From Pratylenchus scribneri (lineage: Eukaryota > Nematoda > Chromadorea > Rhabditida > Pratylenchidae): DNA of 64,000 bases. The notes below the pieces were generated by a model, which was not told the origin of the DNA, did no database searches, and saw only the letters and a program-made list of their open reading frames with translations. Below are positions 22,285 through 34,500 of the stretch, piece by piece (the stretch's first letter is position 1; each line of letters opens with the position of its first letter). The DNA lies in the NCBI GenBank assembly GCA_030063045.1, contig JAQSEB010000010.1, positions 1,054,001-1,118,000 of the forward strand, written 5' to 3'. The position numbers and the translations under genes are program-made.

Positions 22285-22925
22285 TACAGACAAAAACACA
22301 TTTTCCGGAATGAAATACAATTAATTTAGGCAAAACACATTTTTCGGAAATTTGCCGGAAAGGAATTAGTTTAGGCAAAACACATTTTCCGGAAAGGAAT
22401 TAGTTTAGGCAAAACACATTTTCCGGAAAGGAATTAGTTTAGGCAAAACACATTTTCCGGAAAGGAATTAGTTTAGGCAAAACACATTTTCCGGAAAGGA
22501 ATTAGTTTAGGCAAAACACATTTTCCGGAAAGGAATTAGTTTAGGCAAAACACATTTTCCGGAAAGGAATTAGTTTAGGCAAAACACATTTTCCGGAAAG
22601 GAATTAGTTTAGGCAAAACACATTTTCTGGATGAAACGCAATTTAATTTAGGCGAAACACATTTTCTGGAATGAAACACAATTAGGGCAAAAACACATTT
22701 CTTTCCGGAATGAAACGCATTTTCCGGGAAATACATTTATTGGAATGAAACACAATTAGGGCAAAAACACATTTCTTTCCGGAATGAAACACATTTGAGC
22801 AAAAACACATTTTCCGGAATGAAACACATTTGGAGCAAAAACACATTTTCCGAAATGAAACACAAGGGCAAAAACACATTTTCAGGATGAAACGCAATTT
22901 AATTTAGGCAAAACACATTTTTTGA
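22285..22925 (+). repeat. Minisatellite of AGGCAAAACACATTTTCCGG units
   Basis: A homogeneous block (about 22330-22625) repeats a unit of about 34 bp, AGGCAAAACACATTTTCCGG + AAAGGAATTAGTTT. On both sides the unit changes to GGAATGAAACACAATTAGGG + CAAAAACACATTTC. Copies abut without spacers. Confidence 0.95.
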
Positions 22926-23504
22926 ATGAAACACTTCTTTCCAGCAGGGGAATCCAGCAAATCCTCTCATTTAAAGACTAAATTTCAACAAAAAATGAAC
23001 ATTTATAGAATATGCCATTTAATAGCGAACATTTTGAACTTCAAAATAGCATCTCACCCTACCCTTACCCTCCCCTTCCTTTTCATTATTCGCCCGATTC
23101 ATTTTTGTTTGGGTTTTGTGTTGGGTTTTGGGTTCTTAGATGTTTCTTTCCATTCCATTCCAATTAATCAAAAATGTGAGGGTGGATCCGTCAGTCGTCA
23201 ATTGCCCCCACAAACGCAGCACAAAATTGACTGTGATTAATACCAATATTTTTTGCTCTCCTTTCCCATTGTTTTCTTCAACTATTTGTTTGGTCGCGCG
23301 CAAATCGAGGGGATTGGGCGACATTGGGCGCGTGAAAAGGACAAAATCGGTGGGGGTATGACACGGATTGAATTTGTTGATTGTTTGACTGCCATTTTTG
23401 AATTGAATGTACTGCCTTATTGCTGGAAAATATTGTTGTTGCCAAAAATTCTTCTTTGGGTGCCCCTTCCCGCAAAAATGTCGTCAGCATCCTGCATTGG
23501 TTTT

Positions 23505-23825
23505 TGACTCATATCTCAACGAGGCAAGAACTATTTTGTGAAGGCGATATATTATTTAATAGCCAAAAGTGTCCTCTACAAAAGTGCCGTTTTATATTTT
23601 ACAAAATCCGGGTTTTAAAAATATTAAATGTCTTTGAGTGGAATAAACTTGGATATTTTGTTGGAGGAAAAAACTGCTTATTTTACAAATTATTTTAACA
23701 TTTCAAAATAAATTAGAAAAGCCACTTTTTAGAGGACATTTAGGGCTTTAAAATGGCATATCGCCTTCCTGAATTGGTTGCTTCCTTCCACGAGATATGG
23801 CCAAAAGAATAGCTTAGGTTCTGAA
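23505..23825. repeat. Fold-back element, family A
   Basis: Left arm CATATCTCAACGAGGCAAGA ... AAAAGTGTCCTCTACAAAAG; right arm GAGGACATTTAGGGCTTTAA ... CACGAGATATGGCCAAAAGA. Outside the right arm lies GGTTCTGAACCGTCCTG, similar to the outer ends of other copies. Confidence 0.85.
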
Positions 23826-24949
23826 CCGTCCTGCTGTTTTGCTTTTTTTGAATGCCTTTTGCCTGCTTGAAGAGCTCTGGCTAAAAGTACGGCCAAAGTA
23901 CCCCCTTTTTGTTCTTTGGAATGTCTATTTTCCCCCAACCTTAGCCTAAAAATGTCTTTAAAGGCCACCACCCTCCTTCTGCGCAAACCCCGCGCGACGA
24001 CCAAGATGGTTCCACCCTTCATCAATTGCCCCCAGGGTTTTTCATCCGCCCTCACATTTTCACGCACATTCTCTCCCCTTCCTTTCCCATAGGCCAATAA
24101 TCAAGTCTCAATATTCGGGGCTGCCCCTTTGGATGTATTCGGGTGATCCCGGGGCCGGGGCTATTGCCTTTCTGAGAATTATAATTGCTTCCTTTTCGAA
24201 ATATGGCCAAATGTGAAGGCCATTAAATTCTTTTGCTACTTCACTTTTTTGGAATTCCTTATACTTCCTTGTTGCGAGATATGGCCAAAAAATGGTTTTT
24301 TGGATAATCCTTGCTATGTTTCAATTATTCTTGGAATGTCCCATCTACCCCAAACTCCATCGTTCTCTCTGCAGATGCAGACCCCGCACGACCAAAATGG
24401 TTCCACCCTTCAATTGCCCTCTTGGTTCCGTTCCTTGGTTTTTCATCCACCCTCCGCCCTTTCGCGCAAATTTTTCATATTTTGCATTGCTCTATTGCTG
24501 GCCAATAATCCCCCTCGGGGCTGTTCATATTCCCCATCGATAAAGGGTGGTCCCGCCGTACACATTTCGATGATGCAGGCCTCGGGTGAACGCTCTCTTT
24601 CCAATGAAGTGGGAACAATGGAGCCAATAGAATAGAGGAGGGACCAAAAGTGGTGATTCCCCCGCATCCAAACACATGTTTGGTGTTGACGGCTTGTTGT
24701 ATTGGGCTTTCGTCCCATCCATTTTTCTATTGACATTCATCGCCAATTCTGCAAAAATGTTTGCTCGCTACATTCAATCCGCTTTTTTTGGGCGATTTGC
24801 AGCGGCCTTGGGGCAATTCGCGCAACAAATACAAATATATATTAGTCTCACAAATTTCTGGGCTTCTTTCCTTTTCATGCATGGACGAAAATATTCCATA
24901 ACTTTGCACATTTAATTCAAAAGATATGCCCAGAATTTGTTGTCGCTGA

Positions 24950-25290
24950 GCCAACTTGACGCCATTTAAAATAACACATCAAGGCTTGAATTAATTTTGA
25001 TGTTTTTGTTTTCAAATTAAAGAGCAGACTTTTGGCTATCCAAAGAAATTTATTTTATTTAAATTGGTCCAGAATTAATGGAATTATGCTCAAAAAAACC
25101 ATTTAAATGACCTTTACTATGGATTGGCAAAATCGTGAATAGTTTTTTGGACATAACTTCACGAATTTTTAGCCAATTTAAATAAAATTAATTTCATTTG
25201 ATAGCCAAAAATCTGCTTTTTAATTTGAGACTAAAATCATCAAAATTGATTCAGTTCTTGATGAGTTATTTTCAGCGGCGTCAAGTTGGG
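24950..25290. repeat. Terminal-inverted-repeat element, family B
   Basis: Ends CCAACTTGACGCCATTTAAA and CAGCGGCGTCAAGTTGGG. Internal arms AGAGCAGACTTTTGGC / GCCAAAAATCTGC. Confidence 0.88.
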
Positions 25291-26009
25291 CCGACGCCCG
25301 ACGACAAGTTTGGCGTATCCTCCTTCCCTCTCCTTCCCCTTTCCTTTAGGGCAATTCGCAACAAAAAATGCACATATATTTATTTGCCTTAAATTCCGCT
25401 ACACTCCTCTCACATATTGCTTTTTCGGAAGCCCAAAAGCCTCGGGGGCCGTTCGGGTTCGGGGGCCCAATCCTTCATTCGGGGAATGTGTTCCTTCTTC
25501 GTTAATGCTTTTTGATGGGTCCAAAATATATTCCATTTCCCTTTGGGTTTATCGCCCAATCACCGAAAAAATTATCGCTAATCACGGCTCCCCTTTTGGA
25601 TGTATCGCCAATCCTTTCCTAATAAACTGGATTTTATGTAGCTCTGATCAAAAGGAAGGCTGGCACCCAAAAATAATGGAAAAATTTGTTGGGAAGAATT
25701 CATCGTCAATTGTTTCCATTCTTTTCTGGGGGCCTAATCCCCAACTTCATTCTTTCTTCCGCTTTATATTTTATTTGTTACCCCACCTTTTGTATTTGTT
25801 CCGGATACATTTTTGTACACAAAAAAAAAGAAGACAAAAATAGTCGCATCACCTGGCCCAAAGGAAAAGTCGCGCACCTGGGCTGGGGGCTGGCCTATGT
25901 TCCACATTTCCCTTCCTTTAAATTCAAATGAGCATTTTAGCCAATTTTTCCACATTTTTCACATTTATAAGCTTATACTAAATTGAACACATTTTACCTC
26001 ATTTATAAT

Positions 26010-26308
26010 AAGGAGCGGTTTTCAGTTTTTTGTTGACCAATTTTTTTGTATTTATACGTCCGATTAATGAGAAAAGCACATAAATATAATGTTTTTGAGC
26101 CACTTTTTTTTGACTATTTTTGACCTATTTTTTATCTTTTTTTTTCACTTTTTTCGAAGAAAATTTCATTAGAAAAATGCAATAAAAATAAAAACCAAAA
26201 ATTACATCAATTTTGAGGTTCCCAAACCTATTTTTGGCAAATTTCATTAAAAAACATAAATTTTCACCTATTTTGACCATTTTTATGTCCAAAAAATCCG
26301 CTCCCTAT
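26010..26308. repeat. Terminal-inverted-repeat element, family E, upstream of PIM kinase
   Basis: Ends AGGAGCGGTTTTCAG and AAAAAATCCGCTCCCT (inverted). The interior is rich in TTTTTGACC, TTTCATTAGAAAAATGCAAT and ACCAAAAATTA. It lies 85 bp upstream of the kinase start. Confidence 0.75.
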
Positions 26309-26392
26309 CATTTATAATTCAATTTCAGATCCATAAAAAATCAATAAAATCAATAAATTTTCAGATCCAAAAAATCAATAAATTCCCTAAAA

Positions 26393-29300
26393 ATGCCATT
26401 CCCAATTTTGGCACGAAAAATGCGCAAATTGGCCTCGCAGCAATTCCTTCAGCTCAAACAATTATTAACAGGTACCAAAATGTTCCCAAAACTCTAATTA
26501 CCAATTTCCATCATTTTTAGGCCGCGGTTTCGCCAAATTCAAACGGATTTATCGCATCAAAGGGGAATTGGGCCAAGGCGGCTTTGGCGTGGTCTATCGG
26601 GGCGTACGGCTGGCAGATGGACTGCCGGTGGCCGTCAAATTCATTGAGAGGCGACATGTCCGGGAATGGGGCCGTCTGGATGAGCAACGGGTGCCCATGG
26701 AAATTTGGTCCGTTCACTAAAATTTTTTATTGGGGGGAAACTTTGAATTACATGCCATTAGAATGGATCATTCAATAACTGTCTGGTTTTAATCTATAGC
26801 TCAACGAGGCAATAATCAATTCGAGAAAGCGATCATTGGAAAGCACAAGTCTTTTACAATTTGGCCTATAATTTCCCTTCAATTCTTATTTTGAAGGAAA
26901 ACTTTGAATAAATGCAATTGGGCTAGATCATTCAGATTATTCAATAACTGCCTGGGTTTTATTGGCTCATATCTCAAAGAGGCAATTGCCAATCTAATAA
27001 GACAATATACCGACGGAAAGCCCAAAGTGTCTTCTAAAAAATGACCCATTTAAATTTTTATAAAATTCTACCTAAAATCATTTTTATTGGAGAAAATTTG
27101 AATAATGCCATTTTGGGCTAGCTGATTGATGAGTACCAAGCACATTAGTTTTTGATCCATAACTCAACGAGGCAGTTGCCAATTTGGGAAGGCAATATAT
27201 AATTTAAAAGCCTAAAGTGTCCTCTAAAAAGTAGCCATTTAAATTTTATTAAATCCAATTAGAGGGAGGCGGGAATTTTGACCAATACTTGGCAAGATCA
27301 TTCCAATATCCAATCCATTATTTTGACACATATCTCAACGAAGCTCCCTAACCAATTTGTGTAGGCAATAAACCATTTTAAAGTTTAATGTGTCCTCTAA
27401 AAATTGATCTTAATAAATCCAACCAAAAATCCTTTTTTATTAGGAAAAATTTGAATAATGGCCATTGGAATGGATGGATTCATTATTCTAATATTTTTTC
27501 AGCATGTTGGCCCGTTGTGCCCGTGTCCCCGGGGTAATCGGCCTCCTCGACTGGTTTTCATTGCCCGAGGGCTTCCTTTTGGTCATGGAACGGCCATCCC
27601 CATGCATTGACCTCTTCGATTTTATTCATCAACAAAAATGCTTGGATGAATCGTTGGCCCGTTTCCTCTTTCGGCAGTTGGTCAGGGCCGTGGCGGATTG
27701 TGGGGAACGGCGGGTGTTGCACCGCGATTTGAAGGATGAGAATGTGCTATTGGAGCTGGCCACTGGGCGTGTTCGCCTCATCGATTTTGGGGCGGCCACC
27801 CTGTTGAACAGACAACGCTACACAGATTTCCAGGGCACTCGGCTGTACTGTCCACCAGGTAAAATTAATAATTTTAATTTATTTTATTCTTGCACAAAAG
27901 AGTTAATAATAATAAAAAAAGGTGCCATTCTTATGTCAAATTCTTATTTGAATGTAAAATGATGAAAAAAAAAATATGATTTTATGTGATTTTAGTGTTG
28001 ACCAATTTTGGGGGCAGCATAGGGTAATTTTGGGAGTGCAAAAAAAATCTGCAGACGGATAAACTCACAAGTACCGTCAAAGGTGGGATTTTAATGAAAG
28101 AGAGTTACGCAAAAATGGAAGGCTTCAAATTGATTTATATAGGTAACAAATTGTGAGGGAAAGGGAAGAGGGAATAAATGAAATGTACCCGCAATGCATT
28201 TTCTATTCCTATTGACCGGTCGGTCCCCTGTTATCGTACTTTTCCTTTCCTTAAATCAAAAAGGGAAACAACAAATAAGTGAAGACACCTTCAAGGCATT
28301 TTTTGCTGACCAACAGAAGCAACAGAGTAGCCGCAGTAGTAGCCCTCTGCTACCGTACTTTTCCTTTCCTTAAATCAAAGTAGGAAAAGAAAGGGTAAGG
28401 GAAAAATAAGTGATACCCTCTCAAGGCATTATTGCTGACCATTGGGCCTTTGCTACCGTATAATTTCAAATGCTTATTATAACTAACTCATCCAATAGTT
28501 TAAACCAATTTTAATGAACTTGGTGTCCTTTAATAGAGCTGGAAATCCTCTATTAAAAGAAATAAAAAAGTTTATGAAAATTATTAATTTGATGAGATAA
28601 AAGTGAGAATTTAGTCATCGAACCGTCAGCCAATCGCTTTAATTAAGTTCCGCATAAGAAAAAGAGTTTAAAACCGATAAATGGCTGAACCGATTTTGAT
28701 GGTTTTGGTACACTTAAATAGAGCGGGAAATGCTCTATTTAATGCTATAAAAATATTTGAAAATTATTCATCTGATTAGGTAAAAAAGAGAATTTCATCA
28801 ACCAAAGATATAAATTTAAAAAATTTAAACCCATAAATTTCTGAACAAATTTTGACAGTTTTTACACATTTTGATAGTTGAGAAAATTTTTTAGAATTTT
28901 AGAGCCATTTGATGCCTAAAATCATCAATATTCTAAAATTAATTTCCATCTTTTCCCCCATAGAATGGTTCCTGCATTCACTGTATTTGGGCAAGGAGGC
29001 CGCCGTCTGGTCATTGGGTGTTCTCCTTTACAATATGCTCAATGGCCGGTTGCCATTCCTCAATGAAAAGGACATTTGTACGGCCCATTTGCTTGGCCCG
29101 CTGCCATTTTTTGCGCCACTCTCAAAAGGTAAATAATCCAGAAGGAAATAGAGGGAAATTCGCCAACTTGTCGCCTGGGGAGTCGACTGGCGCCGTTTAA
29201 AATAACTCATCAAGGACTGAACAAATTTTGATGATTTTGATATCAAATTAAAGAGCAGACTTTTGGCTATCAAATGAAATTAATTTTATTTAAATTGGTT

Positions 29301-30840
29301 CGGAATTGATGAAGTTATGGCCAAAAACATTTAAAATCGGCCTTTATTATGGATTTGCGAAATTATCCTCGGTTTTTTGGCCATAACTTCATCAATTCCG
29401 AACCAATTTAAATAAAATTAATTTCATTTGATAGCCAAAAGTCTGCTCTTTAATTTGATACTAAAATCATCAAAATTAGTTCATTTCTTGATGAGTTATT
29501 TTAAACGGCGTCAAGGTGGGCAGTTTCCATCCATGAACTGTTCCCCCCACATTCAATTCAATTCCATCCCTCTCTATATAGAAGTCCGTGATCTTCTCGG
29601 CCAGTGCCTCAATTTTGATCCATTTTCACGGCCATCACTCGATCAAATGCTTGCCCATCCATGGTTGAGCCGGCCTGGCCCGGAATGGATTCAATTGGTT
29701 GAAAATTACACAAAACAACAAACATCAGAAAAAGAAGAAAATCCAGAAGAAATAGGTGAATTGGAAAATGAGGAGGATGAAGAAAGGCAACAACAAGAAT
29801 CCGGACTGGCCAGCGATGGCGAATATTCCGGTGCCGGCTCAATGGCCATTTCATCAGGTAATTCCCTCTCTGAACCGGTTAGGGGGTTTCTATCGCATTT
29901 TCGTCGGTTTTTGGCCCATATCTCACCGAGGCTATAGCCAATTCCGGAAGGCGATATACCATTTTATAGCCAAAAGTTTCCTCTACAAAGTGGCATATAT
30001 TTAAAGTTTTCCCACAGCTCTTTCTATTGAGAGGTAAAACTCCGAATAATGTCATTGGGCTAGATCATTCAATACTTGCATTGGGTTTTTGGCCCATATC
30101 TCGCCGAGACAATTGCCAATTCAGGAAAGCGATTTACCATTGGAAAGCCAAAAGTGTCCTCTACAAAGTGGCCTAATTAAATTTTATAAAATCCATGGTT
30201 TAAAAAGTTACATGTCTTTGAGTGGAATAAACCCGAATATTTGTGTTGGAGGAAAAGCCACTTATTTTACAAATTATTTTAACATTTCAAAAACAATTAG
30301 AATTGGCCACTTTTTAAGGACATTTAGGGCTTTAAAATGGCCTATCGCCTTCCTGAATTGGTTGATTCCTTCCGGAGATATGGCCAAAAGAACTATCTAG
30401 GATAATGAAACAATTCCTCAATAAATAAAAAATCAATAAAATATCCCCCACTTTTTTCAGGTATCCGAAAACTAAAAATTCTACAAAATCCAAGTGCCGT
30501 GGCCTCTTCATCATCTTGCCATCAACATAATGGCACATCAAAGGGATGCCGACGAAATGCGCGGACTGCCCATAATTTTGGATGGAAGGATTGCGGCAGA
30601 GAAGGAGGCGGCGAAGAGGACACAATGAATCCGAATGCCGTAGATGAAGAGTCGATGATGGCCTACAGCATTGTTCGGCCATCCCTCCGGCAATTTGAAC
30701 TGTGCCCACCGCAAAATAAGCAGACGAAATGTGCGGGCACCGCCGTTGGCTCGCTGGATTCGGGCACGGCTTCGGCCCTTCATTCGCCGCGATGTGGTGC
30801 CCAGCAGCCGAATGAGAATCCGTACCCTCAATTTTGTTGA
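26393..30840 (+). CDS. PIM-family serine/threonine kinase (6 exons)
   Basis: Constitutively active CAMK-group kinase of the PIM type (C. elegans PRK-1/PRK-2 relatives). Exons: 26393-26471, 26521-26707, 27503-27858, 28964-29128, 29582-29857, 30461-30840; all GT-AG and in phase; about 480 aa. Kinase features by residue: glycine loop GQGGFG (44-49), VAVK with Lys66, alpha-C Glu87, the PIM-type hinge ERPSP (118-122; human PIM1 has ERPEP), HRDLKDEN (162-169), DFG (183-185), YTDFQGTRLYCPPEW activation segment, AAVWSLG, and RPSLDQMLAHPWL closing the domain. The C-terminal extension is Glu/Gln-rich and then Ser/Cys-rich, with no recognised domain. Introns 2 and 4 are large and hold repeat-element arms. 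Which nematode paralogue it corresponds to cannot be told from sequence alone. Confidence 0.93.
26795..27425. repeat. Series of four family A left arms in PIM intron 2
   Basis: Four direct copies of the CATATCTCAACGAGGCAATT ... GTGTCCTCTAAAAA arm begin near 26800, 26965, 27155 and 27325, each followed by TTTTATAAAATCC-like sequence and GAAAATTTGAATAATGCCAT. The opposite arms are missing, so this looks like tandem amplification of one arm. Confidence 0.7.
29163..29518. repeat. Terminal-inverted-repeat element, family B, PIM intron 4
   Basis: Near-complete palindrome: CTGGCGCCGTTTAAAATAAC ... GGCTATCAAATGAAATTAAT mirrored by ATTAATTTCATTTGATAGCC ... GTTATTTTAAACGGCGTCAA. Confidence 0.88.
29905..30400. 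repeat. Family A half copy plus full copy, PIM intron 5
   Basis: A single left arm at about 29905-30005 is followed by a full fold-back copy at about 30085-30395 (CCCATATCTCGCCGAGACAA ... TTCCGGAGATATGGCC). Confidence 0.78.
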
Positions 30841-31564
30841 GCAAATGACAGCGATTTGAATTAGATAAAACCTTTTTTAATCACGTGTATATTTAATTTG
30901 ACAATTCACTCAATTTTATATTTGTGATGATTTTTTATATTAATTATGATGTATTTTTTATTAGGATTTTTTATTTTTGTTTCTCAAAAACTGCATAAAA
31001 ATATGATGGACAAAAGGAAAAATTGGTTTGATTCATCAGTGTGAGCCCATAAAAAAGAGGGAAAAATTGGTCTGATTCATCAGTGAGCCCATAAAAAAGA
31101 CGGAGGGAAGATTCCCCGGGAAACTTACGAGGAATTTTTCTAGGGAACTTTCCCTCATTTTCAAGGGAAAATTGGTAAAAAAAAAAGAAATCAAGGAAAT
31201 TTTTTTTCTTTTATCCATCTCATTTTATTGCATTTTTTAATTGGAAATTGGATTTAAAAAAAATTAAGATTGAGAAAAAGGAATGAAAAATAAAATTTAC
31301 AACAAAAAACCCGATAAAGATACGTATGAGAGAATCCCGTTTCATTCATTATTTTATGGAAAATCATTGTCTAATTTCTTTATTTTCCTTTTCTGCCGGA
31401 AGCCATTCCACTTTGACCATTTCCCATTTCTGAAAATAAGCAAAATTCACACAATTTTATCCATATATACCGCAAGTTCTCTATTATAAGCCACCTTTCT
31501 ACATATTATTACAAGCCCACCCATAAGAAAATGTATGTCAAAAACAACTAAATTTTAGGTGAAA
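30841..31564. other. Convergent intergenic region between PIM kinase (+) and GalNAc-transferase (-)
   Basis: AT-rich 3' flanks of both genes. A short direct repeat (AAAAATTGGTYTGATTCATC) occurs at about 31019 and 31064. No further gene is seen. Confidence 0.55.
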
Positions 31565-34500
31565 TTAAGCGAAAATAGGCAATTTTTGTTTCCAAAAAAA
31601 AACCTCTGCATCCAGGTCCTAAAATATACAAGTTCATGGGCTTCTAATATAGAGAATTTACGGTATTTTGCCAGTACCTGCGATTGTTTGCCCCATCCAC
31701 ATTTGGACAATGTTGGAATTTTGTGCCCATTTTCCGTGTTGCTTTTCCCAATTTGCTGTTCAAATTCATCGATAGGTTCATTGCCTTTTGGCTCGTCCAA
31801 ACAGAGTCCACTTTTTTGATGCACAAATCGTCCCTATAGTGTAAATTTTTTTGGTAATTAAATGCGAAAATGCCGTGTGGCTTACTCGTCCATCCACCAG
31901 CCAAAATTCCATGTCTAAAAGAAAAATATTGCCTCTTTTTAATTGGATAATATTTAATTTACTTAAAAAGAATAAATAAAGCTAAAATAATTATAATGGT
32001 TTAATGGTTTGTCCCACACATTCCCAAACCAAATATACCCAAAATTGGATAGAACTGGTCAAAACGCATTGAATGTTATTTAATTTGGTTATGGTTTGGT
32101 CAACAATTAAAGAGCATTAAACGGTTTAAACCGGTTTTGGTTTAATGGTTTAAAACTATTTAAACCACATTTTGGTTTATTGGTTCAAAACTAAGTTAGA
32201 ATTGGTTAAACCTTAGCCAAAACATAATCAAATGATTCATCTTGATGAGAGATCTATTGAGTATGAGGTTTTATGGGTTTAGGTTTAGGCTAAATATCTG
32301 AAACTGAACTGTTATACTCTTTTAATATTTTTTTCGATAAATTAAATAATGTTCTTTTTTAAAGTTTTGAACCGTTACAATCTATACTTTTTTCTCCATT
32401 TTAAATAGTGTCCTTTTTAATTTGTTAATTTCTATTTTTCACTGGCCATGTTCGCCGCATTCCTTCAGCTGAACTCGCCAATGTCCCTTTTGTGGATGTT
32501 CTTCGATGGCACTCAAGCATTGATGCTCATCGCTCATTAGGCGAAAACCATCTTTTCCGTGTGCCGACAGCACCCAAAACTATAATTTGGAATTTTTTGA
32601 GGGAATTTTAAAAATTTTTTAGAAATCTTAAAAACTATTTTAAAAATTTTTGACGAAATTTTAAAAACTATTTTGAAATTTTTGAGGGAATTTTAAAAAA
32701 TTTGTGAGGAAATTTTAAAAACTATTTTTAAAATTTTTTGAAGGAATTTTAAAAAATTTTTAGGAAATTTTGAAGGGATAAAGAATGGCCTACCTGCCAA
32801 AGATCGAACCCAAGGGAGCATTGGCCAACATTGAGTCGGTGCTTTTTGCCCGCAGAGGATGGCCTACTCAAAAGGCACAAATTGGTGGAAATGTGCTGAA
32901 ACTTTGAAATTGAAATGAAATTATATATTGAATTATGGGATTAACTCTGCCAAAAATGGACGAAGAATCGTCAGTACTGAGTGGAGGCAGGAAGTGATCG
33001 GACCAAACATTTTCCAAAAACTGAATTTTCATAAATTCAATGCCTCATCCTAATCAAAGCCAAGCAGGACTATTCAGTCCCCCTGCTGGTTATTCTTTTG
33101 GCCATATCTCGAGAAGGAGGCAACCAATTCAGGAAGGCGATATGCCATTTGAAGCCCTAAATGTCCTCTAAAAAGTGGCCAATTATAATTGTTTTTTTTA
33201 ATGTTTAAACAATTCGTAAAATAAGTGATTTTTCCTCCAAACAAACAATTCAGGGTTTATTCAATTCAAAGACATGTAACTTTTTTAAAAGCCTGGATTT
33301 TATAAAATTAAAATTGGCAACTTTGTAGAGGGCATTTTTGGCTTTCTAATGATATATCCCTTACAGAATTGGCTATTTACTCGTTGAGATATGGGTCAAA
33401 AAGCTAGGAAAGTACTCAATAATTCTGTTTCGCCAAAAAATTGTATTTAATTTTACCCAGCCAAAATTCTTGCATCCCAATTTTCTCTTCAATTCCATTC
33501 GTTCGCTTACATCCAATGAATGGACCAATGCCATAGCCTCTAAAAAGCCAACGGCAAAATCATTTAAAAATTAAGAGGTGTGATGGAACTTGGAGCAACT
33601 CAATATCCAACTTGACGCTTATTATAATAATTCATCAAAAACTGAACCAATTTTCTTGATTTTTGTATCAAATTAAAGAGAAGACTTTTGGCTATCAAAT
33701 GAAATTAATTTTATTTAAATTGGTTTGAAATTGATGAAGTTATGACCAAAAAACTAAAGAAAATTTAGCTAATCCCGATTAAAGGTCATTCTAAATAGAT
33801 TTTTGGACATAATTTCTTCAATTTTGAACCAATTTAAATAAAATTAAATTCATTAGATAGCCAAAAGTCTGCTCTTTAATTTAATACTAAAAATCATCAA
33901 AATTGTTTCCGTCCTTGATGAATTATTATAAACAGCGCAAAACGAATTGATAACAAGTTGGAGGGGGTGCGGAATTATCCGATGGACTTACGTGGGGCAA
34001 CTTTATGGAAGAAATGCCTTTAAAAATGAATGAAAATAATTAAAAATAATCAAATTCAATGCCCAACCTCCATTGATCCATCCAAACTTCGCTAACCCTG
34101 GCCAAATTTGCATTCAGCACACGACCGGCCGAATTACCTCCCTTCGGGAATTCATGGGGTGAAGCGTGCCGGAACACATGGCCAACCTTCCTTTGGATTA
34201 AATTCAGAGGGAAATTTCCCAAAAATCAAACATGAGAGCAAGGCAAAATTTCGACCCTGCCACCGCATTGCCAAACGCGAAAGGACAGCTCCAAGTTTTC
34301 GCCACCCCAAATGTCCATATCCGGGTCGTAGGCGCCCAGCTCAAAGAAAAAGCTTCGATCCATGGAGAACAATCCGCCAGCCATTGTTGGCGATCTTTTT
34401 TGTATTGATTGTTTTTATGGGTAGAAAATTTAAAAAATGGAATATGACACAAATTTTCGTCGATCCAACCCGGCGCCATTTAAAATTACTCATTAAAGAT

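Larger units (their letters stand above)
18174..26392. other. Large divergent intergenic region between FEH-1 (-) and PIM kinase (+)
   Basis: About 8.2 kb with no supported exon. It holds repeat elements (separate entries), a minisatellite, and pairs of diverged direct duplications: 19859-20060 with 20631-20830, 20930-21075 with 21545-21670, 22120-22270 with 23065-23235, and 23980-24125 with 24355-24530. The open frames present are short, overlapping and non-conserved. Confidence 0.6.

Noticed and set aside
22285..22925. CRISPR-like regular array
   Set aside because: Units are directly abutting with no unique spacers, neighbours are eukaryotic split genes, and related minisatellites exist elsewhere in the window.
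24443..24736. Open frames of up to 97 codons in the 18-26 kb intergenic region
   Set aside because: They lie in locally duplicated DNA whose sister copy at 23980-24125 does not preserve the reading frame. No homology was recognised.
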